DNA from: Rheinheimera sp. 4Y26
Lineage (GTDB): Bacteria; Pseudomonadota; Gammaproteobacteria; Enterobacterales; Alteromonadaceae
Direction: 5' to 3'
DNA: 64,000 bases
NCBI RefSeq assembly: GCF_025245835.1
Contig: NZ_JAOBWS010000001.1
Span: forward strand, 310,001-374,000
Made by a program: the position numbers and the translations under genes. The notes beneath the pieces were generated by a model. The model ran no database searches. It saw only the letters and a program-made list of their open reading frames with translations, and was not told the DNA's origin. Of this stretch, positions 32,680 to 41,469 are shown piece after piece. How positions within the stretch are numbered: the stretch's first letter is position 1; every line of letters begins with the position of its first letter.

Positions 32680-33096
32680 ATGATGAAAAAGGCCAGTGTC
32701 ATTATTGAAGTGCCGTTTTTTGATGTGGATGCCATGCAGATTGTCTGGCATGGCCATTATGTCAAATATCTGGAAATTGCCCGTTGTGCTTTGCTGCGCA
32801 CTTTTGACTACGACTATCCACAAATGCAGCAGTCGGGTTATTTGTGGCCCATTGTGGATTTAAACCTGAAATACCGCGGTTCAGCCCGTTTTGGCAAACA
32901 AATTGAAGTAACTGCCACTTTGGTGGAGTGGGAACACAGGCTGAAAATTAACTACCGTATTGTTGATATCGAATCCGGCCAAACCTTAACCAAAGCCAGC
33001 AGTATTCAGGTGGCGGTTGATATACAAAGCCAGCAAATGTGTTATGAATCGCCGGCGGTATTGCTGCAAAAGTTGGGGCTGACCGCTGATGAATAA
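32680..33096 (+). CDS. apeK: 4HBT-family thioesterase (ApeK type)
   Basis: 138 residues, single hot-dog domain of the 4-hydroxybenzoyl-CoA thioesterase type. The opening is FFDVDAMQIVWHGHYVKYLEIAR with the catalytic D17. It probably releases or edits thioester-bound intermediates. ATG directly follows the ammonia-lyase stop; CAGGAG lies just upstream. Confidence 0.87.
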   Translation: MMKKASVIIEVPFFDVDAMQIVWHGHYVKYLEIARCALLRTFDYDYPQMQQSGYLWPIVDLNLKYRGSARFGKQIEVTATLVEWEHRLKINYRIVDIESGQTLTKASSIQVAVDIQSQQMCYESPAVLLQKLGLTADE

Positions 33097-33700
33097 CAAA
33101 AAACCTTCCCTGCTGTTTGTGCTGGCGCTATTGATCTCTAGCCTGCCGGTTGCAGGTATGGGCACTGTACTGGCGCAGACAAGCCAGCAACAGGCATTGA
33201 CCGCTCAGGCTCAGCTGGCGTTATGGCAGCTGCCGGCAGGGCGTTTTGAGTTTCAGCAACAAAAATGGATCCGTGGTTTAAAGCGACCCTTACAGAGCAG
33301 TGGTTATCTGCAACTGGCGCAGGATAGTGTGCAATGGGTGACAGAAAAACCGGTGCAGCAGCAGGTGTTACTGAATAAACAGGGTGTACAGCAGCAGCTG
33401 GGCACTGAGCTTAAACTGCAACCGGGCAGTGAGTTGATTGGCCAGCTGATGCTGGCGGTGATGCAGCAGGACTTAGCCTTTTTGCAGCAACATTTTGTGT
33501 TAAAAACCGCCGAAGATTCTTGTGTGCAGTTACAGCCACTGAAAGCACCGCTGACCGGTTTTTACCGTTATATCGCACTTTGTGGCAAAGAGCGGCTACA
33601 GCAAATAGAGCTGCTGGAAGTCTCCGGCAATCGCAGTGAAATTAAGCTCAGCCCCCCACAGGCTGCGAACACCAATCAAGTTGCAGGCAAAACACAGTGA
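33089..33700 (+). CDS. apeL: LolA-like periplasmic carrier (ApeL type)
   Basis: 203 residues with a signal peptide (about 1-29, ...GTVLAQ). The body has LolA/LppB-like beta-strand pattern (FEFQQQKWIRGLKRPLQSSG, then WVTEKPV) and a Gln-rich middle. In ape clusters such a protein is thought to ferry the lipid-linked pigment across the periplasm together with the MMPL exporter. Its start overlaps apeK by 8 bases. Confidence 0.8.
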   Translation: MNNKKPSLLFVLALLISSLPVAGMGTVLAQTSQQQALTAQAQLALWQLPAGRFEFQQQKWIRGLKRPLQSSGYLQLAQDSVQWVTEKPVQQQVLLNKQGVQQQLGTELKLQPGSELIGQLMLAVMQQDLAFLQQHFVLKTAEDSCVQLQPLKAPLTGFYRYIALCGKERLQQIELLEVSGNRSEIKLSPPQAANTNQVAGKTQ

Positions 33701-36003
33701 GCCGGTTTTTGTCCCCTGGTCGCTGGCTGAAATGGGGCTGCTGGCTGGGTACCCTCTTTATGCTGTTGGCGTATTTAGCCTGGCAGCTGCCACAGCGGCA
33801 CTGGAGCAGCAGTATCACAGCGGCTTTTCCGGCCGCAGCGGATTGGCAACGGGATGTGCTGGCCGACCACAACGCCAGCCGTCAGTTGCGACTGGTGCTG
33901 ACCGGCCTTGATGCCGAAACTCTTGCCCAGGTGGCGACAGCCTTACAACAAAACATGTTATTGCCATCAGATGGTGTGGCCCCGGCCGTGCTGAGCTGGA
34001 TCACGCCGGAGCAGCAGCTGGCGCAGCTGCAGGCTTATATTAGCCGCACTGCCGGTTTACTGATAAGCCCTACAGCACAACAACAATTGGCTAATGGCCA
34101 GTACGCTCAGCTGACTGAGGCCGGCTGGCAAAGGTTGTTCAGCCCGGTGCCTTTTCAGGAGACGGCATTGCCACAGGATCCGCTGTTATTGTCGCAGCAG
34201 GCCATTGAAACCCTGCTGGCTTCGTTGCAGCAACCAGGGCAGCAGTTAACGGCCGCCGGCGGTTTTTTGACCGGCAACAGCAATGGCCAGCATTTTGTGT
34301 TGTTACACGCACAAATGTCGATTGACCCCTTTGATACTGCGCTGGCTGTGCCGCTGCATGCTGCTTTACAGCAGCAACTGACGAAGTTGCAACAGCAATA
34401 TCCGGCTTTGCGCTGGTATCACAGTGGGGTGTTATTTCATGCAGTGAAAGCCGCGCAAAGGGCGCAGGCAGAAATGAGCTGGTACGGTGGTTTGTCGTTA
34501 CTGGCCATTGTACTGTTGCTTGGGCTGGTGTTTGCCAGTGCCACGCCTTTGTTGCTGGCGCTTGCCACTTTAACCACAGCTGCGCTGGCAGGGCTTGCTG
34601 CTGTGGTCTGGTTATTTCCGGCGCCTCATGTGCTGGCTTTTGTATTTGCCACCACGCTGATTGGCGTTGCCATTGATTATTCGTTTCATGGTTTATTGGC
34701 AGTGCAGCAGGGCGCCGCTTTTTTCCGCCGCATGTTGCCCGGGTTGAGTCTGAGTTTGTTGTCCACTTTATTGGGTTATGCCGCTTTATTGTTATTACCT
34801 ATGACCATTCTGAATCAGGTGGCGGTGTTTATGCTGACCGGCCTGACAGTGGCTTACCTGATGGTGCGTTGGTTATATCCGGCTGTGTTGCAACAGGGGG
34901 GGCTGCCGGTGTCGGCTGTGGCCAGACGCTGTGCAACTGCCATCATTCGTTGCTGGCAGCGGCTGACGCTGCGCCAGAGCTGGAGCTTGCTGCTGGGCGC
35001 CGCTGGCTGCTCCGGGCTGGTTTTTCTGTCGGTGTATCAGTTCAGTGATGATGTGCGTGCTTTTAATCAGCCCGATCCACAACTGAAAATACATGAACAA
35101 CAAGTGCAGCTGTATAGCGGCCAGAGCTTTGACAACAAATTTCTGCTGGTATCGGCCGACAATCCACAAACCTTATTACAGCGCGAAAGCCTGTTAAAGC
35201 CATTGTTGCAAAGCTGGCAACAACAGGGTGTGTTGGCGGGCTGGCAAGCGGTATCCGACTGGCTACCGTCACAGCAGGCGCAGCAGCAACTGCAACAGCA
35301 GTTACAGCAGGCTTATCAGTCGGTGGTATTCAGTCGTTATTTCAGTGAGCTGGGTTTGGCCGTGCCGGCGCCGATCAGCCAATGGCTGAGTACGGCAGAT
35401 CTGCCGGATTTTCTGGCGCAGCAGTTGTTTCAGCCAAAAGCCGGGCTTGGTGCACCGCCTTATGTCAGTGTGATTTTATTGCGTGATGCCAGGTTGGATG
35501 CAGCGCAGTTAACACAGCTGCCCGCCAGTGCCAACGCCATGTATTTTGACCCCGTGGCTGATGCATCGGCCCGGGTGGCTGCGGTGCGGCAGTTATTGCT
35601 GCAAGGCTTGATGCTGGCGGTAGCTGCGGCTTTATTGTTGTTGTGCTGGCGGTACGGTTTGCGCCAGAGTGCCGCTATTGCGTTGTTTTTGCTGGTGGCT
35701 GTGCTCAGTGCGCTGAATGTCAGTCTGCTGCTGGGTCAGGCGCTGACTTTGTTCCACCTGGTGGGGGTGCTGCTGGTGGTGGCGCTGGCTTTTGATTACG
35801 CCATCTTTTTTGTATCGGGGCTCGATACGGAAGAAGTGCAGCTCGCCGTTGGTCTGTCGGCGCTGACCAGTATGCTGGCTTTTGGCATGCTGGCGTTTAG
35901 CCAGACGCCGGTGATCGCAGGTTTTGGCCTGACAGTGTTAACGGGCATCCTGGTAGCTGTGTTGACAGCGCCAGTATTAATAAAAATCGGGGTTAAGGAG
36001 TAA
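33697..36003 (+). CDS. apeM: MMPL/RND-type exporter (ApeM type)
   Basis: 768 residues. It shows two repeats of one helix, a large periplasmic domain, then five helices (periplasmic parts at about 38-265 and 465-625; helix bundles near 265-400 and 635-765). The second bundle has FDYAIFFVSG with the conserved Asp of MMPL proteins; the first has IDYSFHGLL. It probably flips the pigment lipid out of the inner membrane using the proton gradient. The GTG start overlaps apeL by 4 bases (GTGA). Confidence 0.87.
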   Translation: MSRFLSPGRWLKWGCWLGTLFMLLAYLAWQLPQRHWSSSITAAFPAAADWQRDVLADHNASRQLRLVLTGLDAETLAQVATALQQNMLLPSDGVAPAVLSWITPEQQLAQLQAYISRTAGLLISPTAQQQLANGQYAQLTEAGWQRLFSPVPFQETALPQDPLLLSQQAIETLLASLQQPGQQLTAAGGFLTGNSNGQHFVLLHAQMSIDPFDTALAVPLHAALQQQLTKLQQQYPALRWYHSGVLFHAVKAAQRAQAEMSWYGGLSLLAIVLLLGLVFASATPLLLALATLTTAALAGLAAVVWLFPAPHVLAFVFATTLIGVAIDYSFHGLLAVQQGAAFFRRMLPGLSLSLLSTLLGYAALLLLPMTILNQVAVFMLTGLTVAYLMVRWLYPAVLQQGGLPVSAVARRCATAIIRCWQRLTLRQSWSLLLGAAGCSGLVFLSVYQFSDDVRAFNQPDPQLKIHEQQVQLYSGQSFDNKFLLVSADNPQTLLQRESLLKPLLQSWQQQGVLAGWQAVSDWLPSQQAQQQLQQQLQQAYQSVVFSRYFSELGLAVPAPISQWLSTADLPDFLAQQLFQPKAGLGAPPYVSVILLRDARLDAAQLTQLPASANAMYFDPVADASARVAAVRQLLLQGLMLAVAAALLLLCWRYGLRQSAAIALFLLVAVLSALNVSLLLGQALTLFHLVGVLLVVALAFDYAIFFVSGLDTEEVQLAVGLSALTSMLAFGMLAFSQTPVIAGFGLTVLTGILVAVLTAPVLIKIGVKE

Positions 36004-36010
36004 TCAACCG

Positions 36011-37258
36011 ATGTCGACCACATTTTTACCTTTATACGATGTGATTATTATTGGTGCCGGGCCTGCCGGCGCCTGTGCCGGTGCTTTATTAAGCCGCGCC
36101 GGAAAAACCGTGCTTTGTCTGGAAAAATCCCATTTCCCGCGGTTTTCTATTGGCGAAAGTTTATTGCCTCATTGTATGGAGTTTTTAGCCGAAGCGGGTT
36201 TGCTGGAAGGTCTGGAGCAACAGGCGCAAACTTTAGGTTTTCAGTTTAAAAATGGCGCCGCTTTTTTAAAAAATGGCATGCGCACTGAATTTGATTTTAC
36301 CCGCAAGTTTTCCCAGGGCCCTGGCACTACTTATCAGGTAAAAAGAGCGCCTTTTGATGCTTTGCTGGCCGATGGTGCTGCAGCGCAGGGGGTGGACATC
36401 CGTTACGGGCTGGAAGTGACAGATTTTGTTTATCCGGATGCTGATTCGGTGCAACTGACAGTGCAGGATGAGCAAGGTGTACAACACAGCTTAGCCTGCA
36501 AATTTGTGCTGGACGCTTCAGGTTTTGGCCGGGTGTTGCCGCGGTTATTAGACTTAGAAACACCGTCTGGTTTTCCGGTGCGTCAGGCCTGTTTTTGCCA
36601 TATCCGTGATGGCATCACAGATCCGGAATTTGATCGCAATAAAATTTTAATTACCGTACACCCCACTTTGCATGATGTCTGGTACTGGTTGATTCCATTC
36701 AGTGATGGTACTGCCAGCTTGGGTGTGGTTGGCGCAACAAATCGTTTTGCTGCAGATGCCAAAGCGTCGGACTCGTTATGGCAAAAAGTAGCGGATGAAG
36801 CGGATTTAGCGCTGTTATTGGCCAATGCCGAAGCTATTAATGACGTCCGCAGTCTGGTGGGTTATTCCGCCAATGTGGGCGCTCTGGCCGGTGACAGGTA
36901 CGCCCTCCTTGGCAATGCCGGTGAGTTTCTCGACCCGGTATTTTCCTCAGGTGTCACTATTGCACTGCGTTCGGCCAGCACTGCAGTACCGCTGGTGCTG
37001 AAGCAGCTGGAGGGTGGAGAAGTGGATTGGGATAAAGCATACACCCAGCCACTGCGTCAGGGCATCAGTACCTTCCGGCAGTTTGTGGAGGCCTGGTATG
37101 ACGGTCGGTTCCAGAACATTATTTTTAATGAACAGCGTCAGGAGCAGGTCAGTCAGATGATTTCAGCCATTCTGGCCGGTTATGCCTGGGATCAAAAAAA
37201 TCCTTATGTGGCAGAAACGAAAAAACGTTTACAAACCCTGAGTGAAATATGCGCTTAA
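36011..37258 (+). CDS. Flavin-dependent halogenase-like FAD enzyme
   Basis: 415 residues of the FAD monooxygenase fold. GxGxxG is IIGAGPAGACAG near residue 15, followed by FPRFSIGESLLP, which is shared by pyrrole/phenol-type halogenases and geranylgeranyl-reductase-like enzymes. The WxWxIP motif regarded as a halogenase hallmark is present (WYWLIP, 224-229). The FAD-phosphate motif GDRYALLGNAGEFLDPVFSSG follows (key part GNAGEFLDP). The chloride-channel lysine could not be placed with confidence. In this operon it would halogenate or hydroxylate the aryl head or polyene; desaturation is also possible. Xanthomonadins are known brominated aryl polyenes. Confidence 0.8.
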   Translation: MSTTFLPLYDVIIIGAGPAGACAGALLSRAGKTVLCLEKSHFPRFSIGESLLPHCMEFLAEAGLLEGLEQQAQTLGFQFKNGAAFLKNGMRTEFDFTRKFSQGPGTTYQVKRAPFDALLADGAAAQGVDIRYGLEVTDFVYPDADSVQLTVQDEQGVQHSLACKFVLDASGFGRVLPRLLDLETPSGFPVRQACFCHIRDGITDPEFDRNKILITVHPTLHDVWYWLIPFSDGTASLGVVGATNRFAADAKASDSLWQKVADEADLALLLANAEAINDVRSLVGYSANVGALAGDRYALLGNAGEFLDPVFSSGVTIALRSASTAVPLVLKQLEGGEVDWDKAYTQPLRQGISTFRQFVEAWYDGRFQNIIFNEQRQEQVSQMISAILAGYAWDQKNPYVAETKKRLQTLSEICA

Positions 37259-37809
37259 CCCTGCTGTTGCTGCTGACGCTGACCTTAAGCGCCTGCCAGT
37301 TATGGCAACAAGGCCCTTTGTATTACCCCTACGCTGGCGGCGGTTATCAGTTACAGACCCGCTGGCCCGGCCCTTCCCAGCAGTTGTTGCAGCAGGTGCA
37401 GTTTGAGGCCGGTTCGCACCAGCAGGAGTTTTTACTCAGTGTGCAGTTATTGCCGGAGCAAATTTTGCTGGTGGCTTTGTCGCCACTGGGTCATGAGCTG
37501 GGCCGGGTGGAATTAACAGCGCAAGGCAGGTTACAGCAGCAGGGGCAGGCGCCTTTTTCTGAGCGCTCTTTTGCCGTGCAGTTGCTGGCGCAGATGCAGT
37601 GGACTTTGTGGCCGCTGGCGCAAATTCAGCCAGGGCTTGATGATTTACAGATAAAACAGCAGCAACAGCAAAGGTTATTGCTGGATAAAAATGCTCAGGC
37701 TGTATTAACCATCAACGGGGCCGGAGTGCTGATGACAGGGCAGGTGACCGAAATCAGCCAGCCAGAATACCGGCTCAGGCTGACGACAGTGCAACAGGAT
37801 TTTTTATGA
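37249..37809 (+). CDS. apeN: DUF3261 lipoprotein (ApeN type)
   Basis: 186 residues with lipobox LSAC (Cys16) and Gln at +2, so outer-membrane sorting is expected. The rest is LolB-like in pattern (short beta strands, many Gln). This family accompanies LolA-like and MMPL genes in ape clusters and probably receives the pigment lipid at the outer membrane. It starts 10 bases inside the halogenase-like gene. Confidence 0.82.
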   Translation: MRLTLLLLLTLTLSACQLWQQGPLYYPYAGGGYQLQTRWPGPSQQLLQQVQFEAGSHQQEFLLSVQLLPEQILLVALSPLGHELGRVELTAQGRLQQQGQAPFSERSFAVQLLAQMQWTLWPLAQIQPGLDDLQIKQQQQQRLLLDKNAQAVLTINGAGVLMTGQVTEISQPEYRLRLTTVQQDFL

Positions 37810-39041
37810 GCGCAGAGTTAACCACAACGACTGCAGCGCCGGTGTTGTCGGCACTGGGGATCTGTTGTGCTTTGGGCACTTCCAAAAGTGAGGTGTGGCA
37901 GGCCGCCGTTGCCGGCAGCAGAGCCGGCATGTTGTGGCGTGATGATTTATTACAGGCAGCGCAGCCCGTCGTGGTGGGTGCTGTCAGTGGCGAATTGCCA
38001 AAGCTGCCTGCGGCCTTGTTGTCGCAGCAAAGCCGCAATAACAGCCTGGCCTATTGTGCTTATCTGCAAATTGCAGCAGAAGTGGCGCAGCTGAAACAAC
38101 AATATGGTGCACACCGTATTGCCGTGGTGATTGGCAGCAGTACCTCCGGCATTGCCGAGGGTGAACAGGCATTACAACAGCGTTTGCAAAATGGCGACTG
38201 GCCGGCGGATTATCATTATCAAAAACAGGAAATGGTGGCGCCTGCTCATTTTATTGCCGCCGCCGCCGGTGTGACCGGGCCTGCTTATGTGATTTCCACC
38301 GCCTGTTCGTCCAGTGCCAGGGCTTTAATCAGCGCCGCCAATTTATTAACCACAGGTTTGGCCGATGCCGTGATTGTCGGTGGCGTCGATTCGTTATGCC
38401 GTATGACGCTGCAAGGGTTTGCTGCGCTGGAGTCTGTGGCCGCAGGTTTTTGTCAGCCTTTTGCGGCAGGTCGGGACGGCATTAATATTGGTGAAGGGGC
38501 CGCACTTTTTGTGATGCAACGAAAGGCCGATACAGAGGCTTGTGGTAAATCGCAGCAACTGATTGAACTGGCCGGAGCCGGCGCTGCTGCTGATGCTTAT
38601 CATATGTCAGCGCCGCATCCAGAAGGGCGGGGGGCAGAAGCGGCTATCCGTAAGGCGTTGGCGCAGGCCGGGCTCAACGCCGCTGAGCTTGGTTATATCA
38701 ATTTGCACGGCACTGCGACACCGCTCAATGATGCGATGGAAAGTGCGGTGCTGCAGCGCCTTGGTGCAGATCAGGTACCGGCCAGCTCCACTAAAAGTCT
38801 GACCGGTCATACGCTTGGGGCCGCAGGCGCTATTGAAGCCGCCTTATGCTGGTTGTTATTGTCGGACTATAATGCGGCTTTTGATTTATTGCCGCAGGTG
38901 CGGGACAAAGCGCCAGACCCTGAATTGCCAGCGCTGAATTTTGTTCAGCCAGGTCAGCGCCAGCTGGTATCGGCATGCCTGAGTAATTCTTTTGCTTTTG
39001 GTGGCAACAATGCTGCCGTGATTTTGAGAAGACAACGATGA
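37806..39041 (+). CDS. apeO: 3-oxoacyl-ACP synthase (ApeO type)
   Basis: 411 residues, FabF-like. The catalytic triad is complete: C167 in STACSSSARA, H301 in HGTATPLND and H335 in TGHTLGAAG. By analogy it forms a heterodimer with the ApeC-type subunit and extends the polyene with malonyl units. The ATG overlaps apeN by 4 bases. Confidence 0.9.
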   Translation: MSAELTTTTAAPVLSALGICCALGTSKSEVWQAAVAGSRAGMLWRDDLLQAAQPVVVGAVSGELPKLPAALLSQQSRNNSLAYCAYLQIAAEVAQLKQQYGAHRIAVVIGSSTSGIAEGEQALQQRLQNGDWPADYHYQKQEMVAPAHFIAAAAGVTGPAYVISTACSSSARALISAANLLTTGLADAVIVGGVDSLCRMTLQGFAALESVAAGFCQPFAAGRDGINIGEGAALFVMQRKADTEACGKSQQLIELAGAGAAADAYHMSAPHPEGRGAEAAIRKALAQAGLNAAELGYINLHGTATPLNDAMESAVLQRLGADQVPASSTKSLTGHTLGAAGAIEAALCWLLLSDYNAAFDLLPQVRDKAPDPELPALNFVQPGQRQLVSACLSNSFAFGGNNAAVILRRQR

Positions 39042-39493
39042 TAAGCGGTTATTCGCTGGAGCAATTATTGCCCCATGATCACCCGATGATTTTACTGAGC
39101 CGTTTTATCGGGGCCGATGAAAACTCAGTGTACACCGAAGTGGATATCAGCAGTGCCAGCCCTTTTTATCAGGCTGAGTTACAGGCTGTACCTGCTTATG
39201 TCGGGCTTGAGTATATGGCGCAAACCATTGCCTGTTATGCCGGCGCCAAAGCGCTGGCAGAGGGCGGTTCTGTGAAAATTGGTTTTTTGCTTGGCTGTCG
39301 CAAATATGCACCTGCCATCAGCCATTTTGCCACAGGTACAGTGTTACAGCTGAAAGCCGAACAGCTGGTCACTGAAGACTCAGGCCTGAGTGTGTTTTTA
39401 TGTGAAATTTCGGCCAACGGCAATTTGCTGGTGCAGGCCAATTTAAATGTGTTTCAGCCAGAAAATCATCTGGACTGGTTAAAGGAGTCTTAA
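39038..39493 (+). CDS. apeP: 3-hydroxyacyl-ACP dehydratase (ApeP type)
   Basis: 151 residues, hot-dog fold. LPHDHPMILLSRF and YVGLEYMAQTIACYAG contain the catalytic-type His and the helix Glu. It is the second dehydratase of the operon, next to the ketoreductase. Start overlaps apeO by 4 bases. Confidence 0.87.
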   Translation: MISGYSLEQLLPHDHPMILLSRFIGADENSVYTEVDISSASPFYQAELQAVPAYVGLEYMAQTIACYAGAKALAEGGSVKIGFLLGCRKYAPAISHFATGTVLQLKAEQLVTEDSGLSVFLCEISANGNLLVQANLNVFQPENHLDWLKES

Positions 39494-40216
39494 ATGCAAC
39501 GTTGTTTAGTGACAGGCTCGGGCCGCGGAATTGGCCGGGCCATTGCATTGCAGTTAGCCAAAGATGGTTTTGATGTCACAGTGCATTGCCGCAGTGATGT
39601 GGCAAGTGCGCAAGAGGTGGCAGCGCAAATCCGCGCTATGGGGCGCCAGTCTCATGTATTGCAGTTTGATGTGGCTGATCGCGCCACTGCCAAAAGCGTG
39701 CTGGAGCAGGATGTAGCAAGTCACGGTGCTTTTTATGCTGTGGTCTGCAATGCCGGTATCAGCCGCGACGGCGCTTTCCCGGCTTTAACAGAACAAGACT
39801 GGGATCAGGTGATCCACACCAATCTGGACGGTTTTTACAATGTGTTGCACCCGCTGGTGATGCCGATGATCCAGCTGAGAAAAGGCGGTCGTATCGTCAC
39901 TATTGCTTCTGTGTCCGGTATTGCTGGCAACAGAGGCCAGGTGAATTATTCCGCGGCGAAAGCCGGTTTAATGGGGGCCACCAAGGCGCTGGCACTGGAG
40001 CTTGCCAAACGCAAAATTACCGTCAATTGTGTGGCGCCTGGTCTGATTGAAACTGAGATGGTCAGCGACCTGCCTATTGATGACATGTTGCAGCTGGTGC
40101 CGCTGCGCCGCATGGGTACAGCCGAAGAAGTGGCGGCTACTGTCAGCTTTTTATGTTCAGAGCCTGCGGCTTATATTACCCGGCAGGTTATTTCAGTAAA
40201 CGGCGGGATGATCTGA
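39494..40216 (+). CDS. apeQ: 3-oxoacyl-ACP reductase, FabG-like (ApeQ type)
   Basis: 240 residues of the classical short-chain dehydrogenase family. Cofactor motif GSGRGIG (8-14), NAG in VVCNAGIS, and catalytic S139, Y152 and K156 (YSAAK). It reduces the beta-keto group with NADPH during each polyene extension. It starts on the base after the apeP stop. Confidence 0.92.
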   Translation: MQRCLVTGSGRGIGRAIALQLAKDGFDVTVHCRSDVASAQEVAAQIRAMGRQSHVLQFDVADRATAKSVLEQDVASHGAFYAVVCNAGISRDGAFPALTEQDWDQVIHTNLDGFYNVLHPLVMPMIQLRKGGRIVTIASVSGIAGNRGQVNYSAAKAGLMGATKALALELAKRKITVNCVAPGLIETEMVSDLPIDDMLQLVPLRRMGTAEEVAATVSFLCSEPAAYITRQVISVNGGMI

Positions 40217-41469
40217 TGAAAAGAGTGGTTGTGACCGGCATGTCGGCCATTACGGCTTTAGGTCAGGATTGGGCCAGTTTCCGGCAGAATCTGGCGCTTG
40301 GCAAAAGTGCCACCCGTTATATGCCAGAGTGGGATTGTTATAGCGACTTAAGCACCCGGCTGGCCGCACCTGTTACCGATTTTGAACGGCCGGCGCATTA
40401 TTCCCGTAAATTAACCCGCTCTATGGGGCGGGTGTCGCTGATGGCCACCCGGGCGACCGAAGTGGCGCTACTGGACGCTGGATTAACTGAGCATCCGGCG
40501 CTCACGGACGGCCGTTGTGGTATTGCCTATGGCTCTTCCACCGGCAGTACCGAGCCTATCAGTGCCTTTGGCCGTATGCTGGAACAACACAGCATGGCCG
40601 GGGTGACAGCCACCAGTTATATCCAGATGATGGCCCATACCACAGCGGTGAATCTGGGGGTATTTTTTGGCATTAAAGGCCGGATCTATACCACAAGCTC
40701 AGCCTGTACCTCGGCATCCCAGGGCATTGGTTATGCGTATGAAGCCATTAAATTTGGCCGTCAGACGCTGATGGTGGCCGGTGGTGCCGAAGAGCTTTGT
40801 GTTACCGAAGCTGCAGTGTTCGACACCCTGTACGCCACCAGCACCCGTAATCAGCAGCCTGAGCTCACCCCCAGACCATTTGACCGCAACAGGGATGGTC
40901 TGGTGATAGGCGAAGGGGCTGGTACTTTAATTCTGGAAGAGCTGGAACATGCCTTAGCCCGTGGCGCCAAAATTTACGCTGAAGTGGTCGGTTTTGGCAC
41001 CAACTCCGACGGTTTGCACGTGACCCAGCCGTCGGCGCCGACCATGGAGCAGGCGATGCGACTGGCACTGCAGGACGCCGCTTTAGCGCCAGGCGCTATT
41101 GGTTATGTCAATGCCCATGGCACCGCAACCGACAGAGGGGATGTGGCAGAAACCGAAGCCACGGCCAGGGTGTTTGGCTCCGCCATGCCGATCAGTTCGC
41201 TGAAAAGTTATCTTGGCCATACACTGGGCGCTTGTGGTGCTATTGAAAGCTGGGCCAGCATCAATATGATGCGTGATAACTGGTATGCACCCACGCTGAA
41301 TCTGACTGAGGTGGATAACGCCTGTGCACAACTTGACTATATCAGGGGCACAGGCCGCGAATTTCAGTCTGCGTATGTGATGAGCAATAACTTTGCGTTT
41401 GGCGGCATCAATACCTCCTTGATTTTCCGCAACTGGAACGACACCACCTCAGCGCAGGGCAACGACTGA
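40216..41469 (+). CDS. apeR: 3-oxoacyl-ACP synthase, FabF-like (ApeR type)
   Basis: 417 residues from the ATG at 40216, which overlaps the apeQ stop (TGATG); a longer frame from 40153 was rejected because the ketosynthase fold starts with MKRVVVTG. Nucleophile C164 (SSACTSASQ), and histidines in HGTATDRGD and GHTLGACG. By analogy a homodimer that performs early condensations with the aryl starter. Confidence 0.9.
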   Translation: MKRVVVTGMSAITALGQDWASFRQNLALGKSATRYMPEWDCYSDLSTRLAAPVTDFERPAHYSRKLTRSMGRVSLMATRATEVALLDAGLTEHPALTDGRCGIAYGSSTGSTEPISAFGRMLEQHSMAGVTATSYIQMMAHTTAVNLGVFFGIKGRIYTTSSACTSASQGIGYAYEAIKFGRQTLMVAGGAEELCVTEAAVFDTLYATSTRNQQPELTPRPFDRNRDGLVIGEGAGTLILEELEHALARGAKIYAEVVGFGTNSDGLHVTQPSAPTMEQAMRLALQDAALAPGAIGYVNAHGTATDRGDVAETEATARVFGSAMPISSLKSYLGHTLGACGAIESWASINMMRDNWYAPTLNLTEVDNACAQLDYIRGTGREFQSAYVMSNNFAFGGINTSLIFRNWNDTTSAQGND

